Source: Kalmanozyma brasiliensis GHG001
Taxonomy: Eukaryota; Basidiomycota; Ustilaginomycetes; Ustilaginales
NCBI RefSeq assembly: GCF_000497045.1
Contig: NW_015961992.1
Span: 436,259-500,258, forward strand
Direction: 5' to 3'
DNA: 64,000 nucleotides
Shown: piece by piece, positions 50,273-59,699 of the stretch
Layout of the letters: each line of letters begins with the position of its first letter
Numbering within the stretch: the first letter of the stretch is position 1
Made by a program: the position numbers and the translations under genes
The notes under the pieces: model-generated
Told to the model about the DNA's origin: nothing
The model's database searches: none
Seen by the model: only the letters and a program-made list of their open reading frames with translations

Positions 50273-53200
50273 ATGGCTTCTCCTCCGTCCATCACCGACT
50301 CGCGCGTAACCAAACGCAGACGCTCTACCTCGCCTGACAGGAGGGACCACGACATCGACTCTGCTCTCTCTCCACGACAAGCACGATCACCGTATGCTAC
50401 CAGTGGTCTGCGAGGCTCGCCCTCTATAGATCCCATTGCTTCACCTTCGTTGCGGCCTCACTCGCTTGCAGCTCCTCGACCAACATCGTACTCCTACTCT
50501 AGTCTAGGACACACCTCGTCGCGTCCCTACACAGCCTCCTCCGCCAGGAATGACGACGCACCTTCCCCATCTGCGTCCCACTACTACCGTTCGAGATCGC
50601 CTACGCAGTATCACACTCAGACTGCTTCCACCTCCGCTCAATCATCAGCAAAGACAGCACGCGCTCTAGCTGCTCTCGACGCATCGCACCTGTCGGATCT
50701 TCAGAGTGATCTGGCCTCGATTACTTCGCCACAACAGCGTGCTTCAGCAAAGATGGACGCGCCAGGTTCGGCAAGAGCAGACGATGCCTCGGACCCCTCA
50801 TCCACGCCGACGGTCAAGAAAGAACAAGGGGGTACGCCTGGCGAGAAGCCGAGGGGTGGTCAGGCCTGCCTCGAATGCCGGCTTGCCAAGGTGCGATGTT
50901 TGCCATCCGACGACTCGGAGGATTGTCAGCGCTGCCAGCGCTTCAACTTCGAATGCTTGTTCGTCCAGCACAAGCGTGGCAGGAAACCAAAGAGCAAGCT
51001 TCAAGGTCGCGATCTCACCTTGTTGGCAGAAGCGGCGTATGCAACCAACGCATCACCTGTCCCTGAGCGTCCTAGCGCACGCAAGTCGGTCTCCGCCTCC
51101 AACTCGACAAGAGCTGTTGCTTCGTCTTCGGCTGCTTCGCCAGGCGTGCGCTGGAGCTCTGCACCCGACAGCGCCTTTCCCGCTCCTCCCTACTCGGGAG
51201 AGCAAGAGCTCGGCAACACGTACAACAGTATGGACGTCGATGACGATTCTCGTCGCGTCGCCTCGCCATCGGCCGCCTTCTTTTCTCGAAAGCAGCCCCT
51301 CTCAGCATTCGCTCCGCAGACAGATACTCGCTCCGCCCTCGATCCCAAGAATCTGTTTGGTGTCGACGTCAATCGCATGACCCAGGCCATGCAGCAAGCC
51401 ATGCGATCATTGGAAAGAAGACGAGGAGCACCTTATACCCTCGTGACCAACAGCGAGATCGCCAATGGCAACGACGACGATGCCAACAGCGATGTCGGTG
51501 CAACACCTCCGCCTCCTGGCGCGACCACCGCTGCTGACACCAACGCAGTCAACGAGAGCTTCGAGCTGGTCGCCGAGCAGCCGCTCACACTACGAGTCAT
51601 GCTCAAGCCGTTCGAGGTGTCCGACCGGCCCGACTGCGAGACCCCTGGCGTTCTCGCCGACGACCGCAATCCGCTAGCCGCACAGGCTACGCAGCCGCAG
51701 CTTCACGATCCCATCACGGAGGACATCCTCACCGAACCCGCAGCTCGCGCGCTTTTCGATCTTTTCATGCACCACTGCAATGCGTGGAGCGGCGTGTTCG
51801 ATCCGTCGCTCCACACGCACGACTTTGTTCGCAAACGATCCTCGTTCCTCTACACCGTATTGCTCTACGTCGGCTCACGCTATTCCAAGAAGCCAGCGGC
51901 ACACCATCTGATCGTCCGCCAGCAGCGCGACGAGCACGTCCCGGAGTCAGCTTGGGATCTTGCGTACCCATCCCCGCACACCGATCGCACGCCCTCAGCC
52001 GCCAACGCATACGCACGCGACATTCGCCGCCGCATTCACGAGCTTGCGCGCAACCACGCCGCGCGCGCATTCGTCGAAGGTGACCGCACAGTGCTCTGCT
52101 GCCAAGCCTTCTTCATCCTTGCCAGCTTCAAACCCCTCGACGACGGCCTGTCGGTCATCCAGGTGGGCTACGCCTTTCGACTCGCGATGGACATCCAATT
52201 GCATGCCGAGATGCCCAACTGTGTCAAGCCCAATTCGTCCAATCTCGACTCTGCGGGTCTGAAGCGCTACGAAGCCGTCCAGCGACGCTTCCGCAACCGC
52301 CAGCGCACCTTCCTTATGCTCTTTGTGCAGGACAAGTCGCAGCAAATATCGAATAAGATCACTACGCACTCGATCAGCTCCGACAACGTCCTGATTCGAC
52401 GCTGCCAGACGTGGTGGAAGCACGACGGGAGTGTTCCCACCGATGCCTTTGTGTGTGCCTCGGCGGACATGCGACGCATCCAAGGCAAGTACGTTGAGCT
52501 GTACGACCGCATCGAAGCGCTCACGTCGGCAACGAGCGACGGTCCCTCAATCATGATGCCTGCGTTCCTCTCCGACCTGTACGAGTGGAGTGCGCGATGG
52601 CACGAGGCGCTCGGTCTGCGCGAAGACATGGACGAGGACGCCGACACGCCCGAAGCCTACGAACGACGTTTCCAACGCCTCTGCCTCCAACTCTGGAAGA
52701 ACAACATCAAAACGTACATCTCTTCGCTCGTCCTCAAATCCAGCCTCAAACAAGCGGCGTTGCAGGAACACCAAGAGATCGTGCGTAATCATCATCGACG
52801 TTCGACGACGCGGGAAAAGGAGGATGGGGGATCGATCTCTGGCAAGTCCGGGTTGTCGAGTGGATTGGAGCCGGGGATGGTGAACCTTATGGCGATGCCC
52901 GCGTTCTGGCCGTGCGTGGAGGGGGCGAGGGGGTGTTTGGAGGTGGTATGTGCGTTGCCACCGGAACGACTGTTGAGTGCACCGGATGCGACGATTGCGA
53001 GCACCACGCATGCTGCCGTGTTGCTGTGCAGCTTGGCGACGGTCAAGAGTCAACCGCCGTTGGGACCCGGGTATTTGAGGAGCAACATCCAGTTGATCGA
53101 TCAGGCGAGTGCGGCGTTTCGACGTGCGAGCATCAGGGAGGACGATACGGTGCTTCATATCGCGATTTATTTGGAGAGTCTGTTGCGGCCGAAGAACGCT

Positions 53201-53758
53201 GCACCTACGCACGCCGCGCCGAACCGTCCCGAGGGTGGGGTGAAGAGCGCTGGAGAGGCGACAGACAGCGTTCCTGCCGGGCAGACCTCGCTCTTCAATG
53301 GCGCTGCGACAGCTTCCAACCCACCCTCCGTCAACAGCGGTCAAGATCCGTCCCTCAACGGCTTTGCTCAGTTTACCAACTTTACACTGCTGGCCAACAG
53401 CGCCGACCCGTTCTATTCGGGCAATCCATCTGCGCCCTCGAACCCCACGCAACAGCGCTGGCCCACCAGCGCTGCTACGGACAACGCGGTGTTTGCCAAC
53501 TTCGACCGCGAGGGGTTGGATGTGATTGCGAGTGCTGCTGCCGCTGCCGGCGAGGGAACGGCGGGCACGATGGATTGGAGCATGGGTGGGGGCGGGACGA
53601 CAGCGGCGCCTTGGAACAGCCTCATGTTTGGTGGGAACGCGGGTGGCGAGTCGTACCAGCAAAATGGAGCGGTGTTTCAGGGTCAGCCTCAGACGGGAGC
53701 CCAGCGAGAACAGGCCGATGAGACACTTCGTATGCTGCTGCGCTTCTTGGATGGGTAG
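50273..53758 (+). CDS. Zn2Cys6 fungal transcription factor
   Basis: An 1161-residue nuclear regulator. The first in-frame ATG is at 50273 (cgccATGG). A Ser/Arg/Tyr-rich N-terminus precedes the zinc binuclear cluster around residues 198-228: CLECRLAKVRC, then DCQRC and FNFEC, spaced C-x2-C-x6-C-x8-C-x2-C-x6-C as required. A basic linker (KRGRKPKSK) follows. The middle region (about residues 480-900) looks like the fungal-specific transcription factor domain, with ITEDILTEPAARALFDLF, SFLYTVLLYVGSRYSKK and RLAMDIQLHAEMPN. The C-terminus is Gly/Asn/Gln-rich, a possible activation region. Target genes are unknown. It is convergent with the aldehyde dehydrogenase gene 124 bp away. Confidence 0.93.
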   Translation: MASPPSITDSRVTKRRRSTSPDRRDHDIDSALSPRQARSPYATSGLRGSPSIDPIASPSLRPHSLAAPRPTSYSYSSLGHTSSRPYTASSARNDDAPSPSASHYYRSRSPTQYHTQTASTSAQSSAKTARALAALDASHLSDLQSDLASITSPQQRASAKMDAPGSARADDASDPSSTPTVKKEQGGTPGEKPRGGQACLECRLAKVRCLPSDDSEDCQRCQRFNFECLFVQHKRGRKPKSKLQGRDLTLLAEAAYATNASPVPERPSARKSVSASNSTRAVASSSAASPGVRWSSAPDSAFPAPPYSGEQELGNTYNSMDVDDDSRRVASPSAAFFSRKQPLSAFAPQTDTRSALDPKNLFGVDVNRMTQAMQQAMRSLERRRGAPYTLVTNSEIANGNDDDANSDVGATPPPPGATTAADTNAVNESFELVAEQPLTLRVMLKPFEVSDRPDCETPGVLADDRNPLAAQATQPQLHDPITEDILTEPAARALFDLFMHHCNAWSGVFDPSLHTHDFVRKRSSFLYTVLLYVGSRYSKKPAAHHLIVRQQRDEHVPESAWDLAYPSPHTDRTPSAANAYARDIRRRIHELARNHAARAFVEGDRTVLCCQAFFILASFKPLDDGLSVIQVGYAFRLAMDIQLHAEMPNCVKPNSSNLDSAGLKRYEAVQRRFRNRQRTFLMLFVQDKSQQISNKITTHSISSDNVLIRRCQTWWKHDGSVPTDAFVCASADMRRIQGKYVELYDRIEALTSATSDGPSIMMPAFLSDLYEWSARWHEALGLREDMDEDADTPEAYERRFQRLCLQLWKNNIKTYISSLVLKSSLKQAALQEHQEIVRNHHRRSTTREKEDGGSISGKSGLSSGLEPGMVNLMAMPAFWPCVEGARGCLEVVCALPPERLLSAPDATIASTTHAAVLLCSLATVKSQPPLGPGYLRSNIQLIDQASAAFRRASIREDDTVLHIAIYLESLLRPKNAAPTHAAPNRPEGGVKSAGEATDSVPAGQTSLFNGAATASNPPSVNSGQDPSLNGFAQFTNFTLLANSADPFYSGNPSAPSNPTQQRWPTSAATDNAVFANFDREGLDVIASAAAAAGEGTAGTMDWSMGGGGTTAAPWNSLMFGGNAGGESYQQNGAVFQGQPQTGAQREQADETLRMLLRFLDG

Positions 53759-53882
53759 AACGCACTTTATCGAAGGATACCACACACCGAGTTCTGTGCA
53801 TGCTGTTGCGCTTCCATCACGCCGCTTTGTACCACAGACACAATCGTCTGGAACGGAATGCCCATTCTTATCGTTCGGCCAC

Positions 53883-55415
53883 TTACACATACTGGAACGG
53901 CGTCGCATGTCCCGCTTGGACCGTAATACCCTTGGTCTGAGTAAACTCCTTGACACCCTCGACGCCGTTGAACCGTCCATAACCGGAACTCTTCCATCCA
54001 CCATGCGGCATCACGGGATCATCGTGTACCGGCTGAGCATTGACGTGCACCTGCCCCGCATCGATCTGATCGGCCAGCTCCAACCCGAGTTTTTGGTTTC
54101 TCGTATAAATACTGGCAGCCAAGCCGTATTCGGGCGTGTTGGCAATGTCGATGGCTTCTTGGATGCTGTTGAAGGTGATGAGCGAGAGGACGGGGCCGAA
54201 AGTCTCTTCTGTGTAAATCTTCATCTTGTTGTCGACGGGGGAGAGGACGATGGGTTGCACGAGGGCGCCGTCGAAGCCGGCTTCGCCGACGACTACCTTG
54301 GCGCCCTTCGAGACGGCGTCTTCGTAGAGAACTTTCAGGCGGTCCGCCGAGGCAGCGGTGAAGAGCGATCGCAAAGCATGCTTATCCTCAAATCCTTGAC
54401 TGAGCTTGGCCGTGAAGATCTCGCGATGCTGGTTAAACAGGGTCTGCAGGGTGGACTCGAGCTTGGACGCAACAGCAGAGTGGACGAGGACGTTGTTGAC
54501 GGCCATGCAGATCTGGTTACTGTTGAGGTAGCCGCCGAAGAGGATGCCGTTGGCTGCCAGATCCAGGTCTGCGTCCTCCAAGATGATCAAGGGTGCCTTG
54601 CCGCCCAGCTCGAGGACGACGGGCTTGAGGTGCTTGGCGGCGGTGCTTGCGATGATGCGTCCGACGCGGGTGGAGCCGGTGAAGTTGACCTTGCGCACGC
54701 GGGGGTGCGAGATGAGCGCTTCGGTCACTTCAGCTGCGTGCGAAGGGTCGACATGGACCACATTCAGGACACCCTTGGGCAGACCGGCGTCGATCAAAAT
54801 CTGCGCAACGCTGAGGTGAACGCGGGGAGCAAACTCGGAAGTCTTGAGGATGGCAGTGTTGCCTGCAGCGATGGCGTAGAGCACTGATCGCAGGCCAAGG
54901 ATGAAGGGCGCATTCCAGGGCGCGATGCCGAGCACCACGCCGTATGGTTCGCGCTTGACAATCTTCATGGCGCCGTCATCTCCGGGAGGCAGCAGCTCGG
55001 CCTTGAGTGCGGTCGTCATGCTTTCAGCTGCGCTCTGAAGGTGACCGGTGGCGAGGACAGCGAGTTCGAATCCAGCCATGCCGCGCGAGAGCACGGTCTC
55101 CTCCATGGTGTTGGCCGCATACTCGGGGACTCGCTCGTGGAGGAGGCTGCATGCCTTGAGGATGATCTCCTTACGGCGGGAGACTGGGGTGGCGCGCCAG
55201 CCGGGGAAGGCGGCGTGCGAAGAAGCTACCACCTTCTCCACATCAGAGGGAGAGATGGCGTGGACCTTGTGGGTGACATCGCGAGATGCTGTGGAGGGCT
55301 GATCCGTACGCTGGACATCATACGTGTGGGAAGGGGTGAACGGAGCATTGTCTACAATGCAGGGGAGAGGCTTCTGGTTGATGAAGGTCGGGGGAGAGGT
55401 ACCGTTGGACGTCAT
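53883..55415 (-). CDS. aldehyde dehydrogenase, vanillin/salicylaldehyde dehydrogenase-like
   Basis: A 510-residue NAD(P)-dependent aldehyde dehydrogenase. The ATG at 55415 (MTSNGTSPPTFINQKPL) was preferred over a longer frame through the TATA region. The fold landmarks are present: APWNAP with Asn168, ELGGKAP with general base Glu269, the nucleophile Cys303 in NSNQICMA, EETFGPVLSLITF and a C-terminal GGWKSSGYGRFNG. The QIC rather than QxCC motif and the HGGWKSSGYGRF ending fit the aromatic-aldehyde (salicylaldehyde/vanillin) group. It has no targeting peptide, so it is probably cytosolic. TATA-like sequence (55494-55499) lies 80 bp upstream. Substrate is an inference. Confidence 0.92.
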   Translation of the reverse strand: MTSNGTSPPTFINQKPLPCIVDNAPFTPSHTYDVQRTDQPSTASRDVTHKVHAISPSDVEKVVASSHAAFPGWRATPVSRRKEIILKACSLLHERVPEYAANTMEETVLSRGMAGFELAVLATGHLQSAAESMTTALKAELLPPGDDGAMKIVKREPYGVVLGIAPWNAPFILGLRSVLYAIAAGNTAILKTSEFAPRVHLSVAQILIDAGLPKGVLNVVHVDPSHAAEVTEALISHPRVRKVNFTGSTRVGRIIASTAAKHLKPVVLELGGKAPLIILEDADLDLAANGILFGGYLNSNQICMAVNNVLVHSAVASKLESTLQTLFNQHREIFTAKLSQGFEDKHALRSLFTAASADRLKVLYEDAVSKGAKVVVGEAGFDGALVQPIVLSPVDNKMKIYTEETFGPVLSLITFNSIQEAIDIANTPEYGLAASIYTRNQKLGLELADQIDAGQVHVNAQPVHDDPVMPHGGWKSSGYGRFNGVEGVKEFTQTKGITVQAGHATPFQYV

Positions 55416-56550
55416 CTTGGGCAGAATTCTCGTAGGTTGGGAGGGTGGTCGGTGACGAGAAGGAAGGAGGGAAGCCTTGCCAAAGAGGCGCAAATATATT
55501 GCCGGCAGGCTGGCCTCGCTTGCACACGCACGGACTTTAGGCAATTCAGGTCAGAAGACCGCCTTCAGGGTCTGCGGGTCATACCACGCATGCTTCCTCA
55601 GCGAGCAAAAACGAAGTGTGCCCACCTCAGCCTCGTATGACCCACATTCGCAAGCAGGAAGCCTGCGTTACACTTGCCTGAATGAGCATGTCCCACGCGG
55701 ACCCGTCCATGTGGAATCACAGTCGACCTCGACAGCTCCACAGCGCCCACGAGGTTGCCGTCCCATCGTCCAGCGGAGACAAGGCGGCTGTCGAGTCCCA
55801 CTGAGTGGTGTCATAGTGGGTGAGGTGTCATCGAGCCACGCTCGAACCCGCTGTCTTTCAATGTGAGCATGCCGAGCATGCGGTGTCGTTGCCGTGACTT
55901 CCGAAGTGTCTCGACCGCCGCTCCACGCAACGACAATTCGACTGACCGTCACATAGCTTCTCTGGTGACGCATTCTCCCCAGCTTTTGTGCTTTCAGGCG
56001 GGCAAACGGCTTTTACAATCCCGTCAGTGCTTCGTGCTCAGTCCATATGGAACGGCTTTCTTCGGACGTCTGTGTGAAGCTTCGCATCGTATCTGGCTGC
56101 TGTCCGAGGAGCGCAATCATGCTGAAAGCTTGCGAGGCGGCCGAGGTGGAGCATCGGCCTAACATCTTAGTTGAAAAAGACACGTGACCCGCAGGCGGAC
56201 AGCAGTGATTTTGGCGCAGCCCGTGCTGAAAGTGTTACTTTTGAAAACCCGCGCAGAGGTGTTGATCTCGACGAGGCTTGCCTTCCTGTCTTCCTCACCA
56301 TCACCACTTGTCATCGCCATTCAACGTCTCGTGGGCACTCTCGCCTCACCTTCTGTCTCACACACGTCGCTTTCTTGTCGTCACTTCTGCCTCACACACA
56401 ACTCAAGTGACGTTCGTTGGATCCCATCTCGTTCAGAGTCAACAGCAGCACGGTTGCATCCTCGCATACGCACGCCTCACCATCCATCCCGCTTCGAGCA
56501 AGTGCGCAACCCTTCTCTCTTCAACCAACACTTCTTGAGCAATAGTAATC
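55416..56550. promoter_or_regulatory. divergent promoter, ALDH / MAD2
   Basis: A 1.1-kb region with the ALDH TATA-like site near 55495 and a pyrimidine-rich leader before MAD2. Short open frames here have no supportable features. Confidence 0.45.
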
Positions 56551-57210
56551 ATGGCGACCGCTCAAGCGCAAGCCGCGACAAAAACGCATCTCACCCTCAA
56601 GGGCTCTACAGCGCTGGTGCACGAGTTTTTCAACTACTCCGTCCAGAGCATACTCTATCAGCGCAGCATATATCCATCGGACGACTTCAAAACCGTTAAG
56701 AAGTATGGGCTTCAAATGCTGGTGACGACGGATGATGGATTGGTCGAGTATCTCGAGAGTGCAATGGGCCAGTTGAAGGTGTGGTTGGAGCGAGGGGATG
56801 TGACGCGATTGGTGGTTGTGATCGTCGAGAAGGAAACCGGCGAGACGCGGGAGAGGTGGCAATTCGACGTAGACGTCATCAACACACCCGTATCAGAAGG
56901 GAAAGAGGGCGAGGCAGAAGGAGCAAAGGCGGTCAAGAAGACCGACGCTCAAGTTCGCGCCGAAATCGCTGCCATCATCAAACAGATCACCGCAAGCTGC
57001 ACGTTTTTGCCAGTGCTAGAGGAGCCCTGCGCATTTCAGATTCTAGCATATACGAATCGCGACGCAGAAGCCCCCGCGGAATGGATCGATTCAGATGCAC
57101 GGCTCATCGCAGAGGGTCAGGCCGAACAGGTTCGACTCAGGAGCTTCTCAACGCATGTTCATCGGGTGGATGCGATGGTCGCGTATAGACGGGATGAGGA
57201 GGACGAGTGA
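56551..57210 (+). CDS. MAD2: spindle assembly checkpoint protein Mad2
   Basis: A 219-residue HORMA-domain protein that binds Mad1/Cdc20 and restrains the APC/C until kinetochores attach. Motifs are clear: KGSTALVHEFFNYSVQSILYQRSIYP at the start (ATG at 56551), GDVTRLVVVIVEK, RWQFDVDV, then IIKQITASCTFLPVLEEPCAF and the C-terminal safety-belt region ending LRSFSTHVHRVDAMVAYR. An extra Glu/Gly/Lys-rich insert (TPVSEGKEGEAEGAKAVKKT) in the loop before the conserved helix makes it slightly longer than the ~205-residue typical Mad2. There are no introns. Confidence 0.97.
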   Translation: MATAQAQAATKTHLTLKGSTALVHEFFNYSVQSILYQRSIYPSDDFKTVKKYGLQMLVTTDDGLVEYLESAMGQLKVWLERGDVTRLVVVIVEKETGETRERWQFDVDVINTPVSEGKEGEAEGAKAVKKTDAQVRAEIAAIIKQITASCTFLPVLEEPCAFQILAYTNRDAEAPAEWIDSDARLIAEGQAEQVRLRSFSTHVHRVDAMVAYRRDEEDE

Positions 57211-57369
57211 TGCGATGGAGGGAATGCAATTGCTGAACAAGACGTAGGTGACTGTGTGAGGGTGACGAACTGTGTGTGTGACAGTTCGGCGGAGACCGAT
57301 GGTGAAGGGGACAAACCGGCTGTGCTGAGAGCAACGAAGAAGCTTCTCGAAGGGATCCGTCGTTCCGGC

Positions 57370-59244
57370 TCAATCCAGCTCATCCGGCTCGAGCGTAGGT
57401 TGCCCACCCCTTCTTGCCGCCGCACCCTCTGCATTGCTGCTGTTCCGCGCCCTCGCCTCGGCAGCCCGCCTCAAGGTCTCGCGCATATCCTCTCGACCAC
57501 CGGAGTGCTCCTGCGTTGGCTCGTCAGGCTCAAAGAACTCCGCCCGATCATCCACAAGCGGCGGACTAGAGATGATGCTGTTGACCACCTCTCCGCCTCC
57601 AATTCCGGGCGTGCCACCCGTCCTCGCCGTCGCAGGGTAGACGGTCGACGTCACCGTCGTGCTCGTTGGGGGTGAGGGGTGATACGTTGTCGTCGAGTCA
57701 CCAGGGGACTCGCGGGGGATGTGCACGCCTTCGTTCGGGTGGCGGTTGGAGAAGGCGCCGAAGAGCGAGGTGAACGGGTTCGGTGGGGAGGGCCAGCCCC
57801 CGGGGACGGATTGGTCTGTCGAGGTGCTGCTCGCGTTGGCATTGATGGACAATTGTGCCTGTTGTGACGCCGTTGCGTTCCTGCCGCTATTGGTTGCGGA
57901 TGTTTGATCTTCGCGCGGCTTGGCGATGCTGATCCGGCAGACGGGGCATGTGCCATTGAGCCTCAGCCATGGTACGAGACAGTCGACGTGGAAGATGTGG
58001 CGGCACGGCATGGCGATGAGCTCCTCCTGCTGGTCGTCGTCTGCTTGCGGGTCGTCGTCCGCTTTCGCTTCTGGCGAGGGAAGAAATTCGTCCTTGCACG
58101 TTGGGCAATCCTGATTCCTCGCCTTTTCGATGCGCTCCTTGTCCTTCCGTGTGAATCTCTCGAGCTTTTTAATGACATCCTCTTCCGCCGGTGGTGGCGC
58201 GTTTGATCCCTGCGTCTGCTCCATCAGTTGGCTGATGATGTCGTCGAGCCCTTGCTGGCCAATCACATAGTCGCCCCATTGACCGCGTGGACCTCCTGCC
58301 CCACCCTGTGCCCCTGCAGCGAGGATGTCGAGGAGCGAGCCGCCTTGCGTGGCAGACTCGCCAAAGAGACCTGTGAAGAGATTGCGCAGAGCCCCCAGCT
58401 CGGGTGGGAGATCGTTGTGCGGGCGACCAGCATTATTGTTGTTGGGAGATTGAGGAGGTTGGTGGTAGGTGCCGCGATTGTCATGATTGAAATGTCGGCC
58501 GTCTGCTACACCGCCTGCACCGCCCATGCCGTCGTCGTGGAAGTAGGTGTCTTCTTGGCGAGCGTTGTTGTCTGTCGAGTCGGCGCCACCAAAGGCATAC
58601 CGCAGAAAGTTAGAGAGGGTGGGGGGAGAGCCCATAGTTTGCTGCTGTTGTTGTCGCTGATTGTGCTCCGCCTGATTCTGTGCCGCTCGCTGATACGGAT
58701 CGCCACCACCCGAGCCGTACTGCACATTCCACTGCATGCCAAAGGGTCCAAAGGAAGTGTTACCTGACCGCGTGGTTGAGGATGATTGAGAATGACCTGG
58801 TCCCTGCTCAGCCCACCTCCTTTGGTAGTCGGACTGAGAGTTCCAGGAGGCATCCTGCCGCGATGTGTTAGGCGCATTCGATGGAGCGGCTACTGCGGAG
58901 AGCATCTGACCCAGAAACTGCGGGAGCGAGCCAGCTGTTGCTTGGCCAGTGTGGAAGGTGAAAGGCTGCGAGCGGCTGCTAGGAAGAGCACCAAATGGGT
59001 AGTTGGCCTCGACACCATCATCGTCGTCTGCATCGTTGTCGTTGACTGGTGCAGTCTCGTCGATGATCTCGACGAATTGGCCGTTGCAGCGCGGGCAGGT
59101 GGGATCTGGGGTCATGAGGGGCCGGATTTCGATGCCGCATTCATGACAGAAAGCCATCTGGTTGATGGAGCTGGAGCGGGAAGCGAAGCCCCCTGCACCT
59201 CCTCCAGTGTCGCTGCCACCGCTGCCGGAAGATGGCGGATTCAT
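57370..59244 (-). CDS. RING-H2 E3 ubiquitin ligase, RNF115/RNF126-like
   Basis: A 624-residue protein. An N-terminal zinc-ribbon (FCHECGIEIRPLMTPDPTCPRC, C-x2-C ... C-x2-C) near residue 33, as in BCA2/RNF126-type ligases that bind ubiquitin, is followed by a Gln/Asn/Gly-rich disordered region. The RING-H2 domain in the middle has CPTC, a long acidic insert, then CRHIFHVDC and GTCPVC, giving the C3-H2-C3 pattern. The C-terminal third is Ser/Thr/Pro-rich. E3 activity with an E2 is by family. The acidic insert (about 30 residues between zinc ligands 2 and 3, normally about 14) is unusual. Confidence 0.88.
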   Translation of the reverse strand: MNPPSSGSGGSDTGGGAGGFASRSSSINQMAFCHECGIEIRPLMTPDPTCPRCNGQFVEIIDETAPVNDNDADDDDGVEANYPFGALPSSRSQPFTFHTGQATAGSLPQFLGQMLSAVAAPSNAPNTSRQDASWNSQSDYQRRWAEQGPGHSQSSSTTRSGNTSFGPFGMQWNVQYGSGGGDPYQRAAQNQAEHNQRQQQQQTMGSPPTLSNFLRYAFGGADSTDNNARQEDTYFHDDGMGGAGGVADGRHFNHDNRGTYHQPPQSPNNNNAGRPHNDLPPELGALRNLFTGLFGESATQGGSLLDILAAGAQGGAGGPRGQWGDYVIGQQGLDDIISQLMEQTQGSNAPPPAEEDVIKKLERFTRKDKERIEKARNQDCPTCKDEFLPSPEAKADDDPQADDDQQEELIAMPCRHIFHVDCLVPWLRLNGTCPVCRISIAKPREDQTSATNSGRNATASQQAQLSINANASSTSTDQSVPGGWPSPPNPFTSLFGAFSNRHPNEGVHIPRESPGDSTTTYHPSPPTSTTVTSTVYPATARTGGTPGIGGGEVVNSIISSPPLVDDRAEFFEPDEPTQEHSGGREDMRETLRRAAEARARNSSNAEGAAARRGGQPTLEPDELD

Positions 59245-59699
59245 GATTGAGTGGACCTCGCAGGGAGCGATGTGGCTGATGTGGCCGTTTCGATTCGACG
59301 GTGGTCCGAATGCTTTGAAGTTCTGTCAGGTGAGTGCTCGTTTTCACGGCCGGTGCAAGTGAGGGACAAGGGTAGGCGCGGCCTGATAGCGTCGAATAGC
59401 TTCGCTGGTGGATCATTGATGTGCAGGACGATGATGAAGGAGCGGGATCGAAAGCGGGGTCAAAGCGTTGTGCTTGCTCAGCTGAGTCCAACCCGATTTT
59501 GTGGATGACAAGGGTTCAGCGCAGCCTCTCGAGGCGTGATCCACAAAATCGCATAAAAAAGGAGCTGCAGCAGCACGACGCCTTTCAAGTGGAGGTTGAG
59601 CGGCCAAAAACAGCATATCACACAAGGTTCTTCGTCTGCTCTGTCACAAGAGTCTACTGGTATGATGGGGTATATTAGGAGCGGATGGCGGGTAGGGTG
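59245..59699. other. intergenic, RING ligase promoter
   Basis: 455 bp upstream of the RING gene and downstream of the phosphatase gene; nothing else recognised. Confidence 0.5.
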
